NCBI GenBank assembly: GCA_028713875.1
Contig: JAQTNM010000054.1
Location: 1-8,398 of the forward strand
Source of the DNA: Candidatus Omnitrophota bacterium
Lineage (GTDB): Bacteria; Omnitrophota; Gorgyraeia; Gygaellales; Profunditerraquicolaceae
DNA: 8,398 bases
Reading direction: 5' to 3'
Shown here: positions 7,534 through 8,398 of the stretch, piece by piece
Position numbering within the stretch: position 1 is the stretch's first letter
How the letters are laid out: the number at the start of each line of letters is the position of its first letter
Program-made: the position numbers and the translations under genes
Notes under the pieces: generated by a model
The model's database searches: none
What the model was told of the DNA's origin: nothing
The model's input: only the letters and a program-made list of their open reading frames with translations

Positions 7534-8398
7534 TTATTTTAAAGATTTTGCGGCGAACAAATCCCTGATAATAAAAATGCCGGATTTAAAGAGGATCTTC
7601 AACTCGGTAACCGAAACAATGCTCCTGATTATGCGTCTCATTATATAGGCAGGCCGCAAATAAAATTTGCGCAAAGCGTACCGGCGCAGCCCGGGCAGCC
7701 CGGATCCGTCCATCAGCTCATTATGCCAGGCCGATATAATCCCGGACTGATCGAGCAACCCGCATCCTGCATCATCTGTAAAATGACCGGCTGTCATTTC
7801 CTTCTTCATTAGAGTTTCGACCTTGGGAACAAATATATTAAAAGATGCAAAATCGCAGTTTAATTCTAAAGCAAAATCTATCGTCTCTAAACAACTCTGC
7901 CTGTCCTCTCCGGGAAATCCGAGTATGAATATGCCCACCGTATCTATCCCCAGATTACGGCAGAGGCGGAAAGCCTGCCGGATATTGCTTTTTTTAATGC
8001 CGGGCTTATATTCTCTGAGTATTTTTTCGTTCGCGCTCTCTACCCCGAACATCACCGTGTGGCAACCGCTATTTTTCATCTCCCCCAGTATCCGCTCATC
8101 AGCGATATCCGCCCTTAAAAAACAGGTCCAGGAGAAAGGACCGATCTCGCGCAGGCCCTTACACAGCTTAATAGCGCGTTCCTTGTCTGTGGCAAAAGAC
8201 TGGTCTTTGATAAAGAGCTCCCTCACCCCCAGATCATGGATGCAGCGCAATTCCTTAAACACGTTATCCAGTTCCCGCAGCTTAAAACCTAAAGCGGAAT
8301 AAAGACAAAAAGGGCAATTGTAAGGGCAGCCATAATCAGTAAGGACGGTGGCAAACGGCAGGTGCCGGGCAAAAGGAAAGCTATAATTCCTGTTTAAA
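7534..8398 (-). CDS. Radical SAM protein, probably of the B12-binding-domain group (5' end cut by right edge)
   Basis: The visible part is 287 residues, running in frame from the window edge to the TAA at 7536-7534. The 4Fe-4S cluster motif CPYNCPFC is present (Cys24, Cys28 and Cys31 of the visible part; codons at 8328-8305), giving the canonical CX3CX2C that binds the cluster which cleaves SAM. Further hallmarks are KDQSFATD (64-71) after strand 2, FGVESANEKIL (117-127), the strand 5-6 signature FILGFPGED (157-165), and a basic C-terminal tail with RKFYLRPAYIMRRI (243-256). This tail is typical of radical SAM proteins that carry an N-terminal cobalamin-binding domain, but any such domain would lie beyond 8398. 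The usual PYPGT-like motif after FNI is diverged here to VPKVET (190-195). The GTG at 8262 is an internal valine codon, not the start, because beginning there would discard the cluster motif. The substrate is unknown; proximity to membrane glycosyltransferase-like genes hints at envelope or lipid chemistry. Confidence 0.9.
   Translation of the reverse strand, partial: LNRNYSFPFARHLPFATVLTDYGCPYNCPFCLYSALGFKLRELDNVFKELRCIHDLGVRELFIKDQSFATDKERAIKLCKGLREIGPFSWTCFLRADIADERILGEMKNSGCHTVMFGVESANEKILREYKPGIKKSNIRQAFRLCRNLGIDTVGIFILGFPGEDRQSCLETIDFALELNCDFASFNIFVPKVETLMKKEMTAGHFTDDAGCGLLDQSGIISAWHNELMDGSGLPGLRRYALRKFYLRPAYIMRRIIRSIVSVTELKILFKSGIFIIRDLFAAKSLK

Noticed and set aside
7823..8302. Plus-strand open frame of 159 codons opposite the radical SAM gene
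   Set aside because: It is antisense to the conserved motifs of the radical SAM protein, with no motif or upstream signal of its own.

Overview
All recognisable genes lie on the minus strand and read from the right edge to the left. In transcription order they are: a radical SAM protein cut by the right edge, two tandem paralogous YfhO-like polytopic membrane proteins (781 and 792 aa), recG, rsmD, and the first 18 codons of coaD cut by the left edge. The junctions are tight: 44 bp, 25 bp, a 22-bp overlap, 1 bp and 66 bp. No convincing terminator separates them, so a single transcription unit is plausible, although no promoter could be identified. No tRNA, rRNA, CRISPR array, insertion sequence or phage gene is visible, and no gene-free stretch exceeds 66 bp.

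The left third is housekeeping. RecG remodels stalled replication forks, RsmD methylates G966 of 16S rRNA, and CoaD makes dephospho-CoA. The order recG-rsmD-coaD, or the rsmD-coaD pair alone, is a recurrent bacterial arrangement. The right two thirds look like envelope functions. Each YfhO-like protein has about 13 membrane segments and a large C-terminal extracytoplasmic part, the layout of GT-C type enzymes that use polyprenyl-phosphate sugars. The radical SAM protein belongs by its motifs to the large group often preceded by a B12-binding domain, and its substrate cannot be read from the sequence.

The organism is probably an uncultivated bacterium. Dense co-directional gene packing, YfhO paralogues next to a radical SAM gene, and moderate base composition would fit a lineage such as Omnitrophota, but this is an impression from gene style and not a placement.

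The most interesting non-coding signal is the 66-bp rsmD-coaD gap. A seven-base word occurs there three times in alternating orientation, so the transcript could form two mutually exclusive hairpins, one of which buries the coaD ribosome binding site. The second is the join between the downstream YfhO-like gene and recG. An in-frame A-AAA-AAA heptamer there would, on a -1 slip, place the ribosome exactly on the recG ATG. I found no clear evidence for a wholly new multi-gene system; the window is mostly ordinary apart from these signals and the envelope-gene pair attached to the recG cluster.
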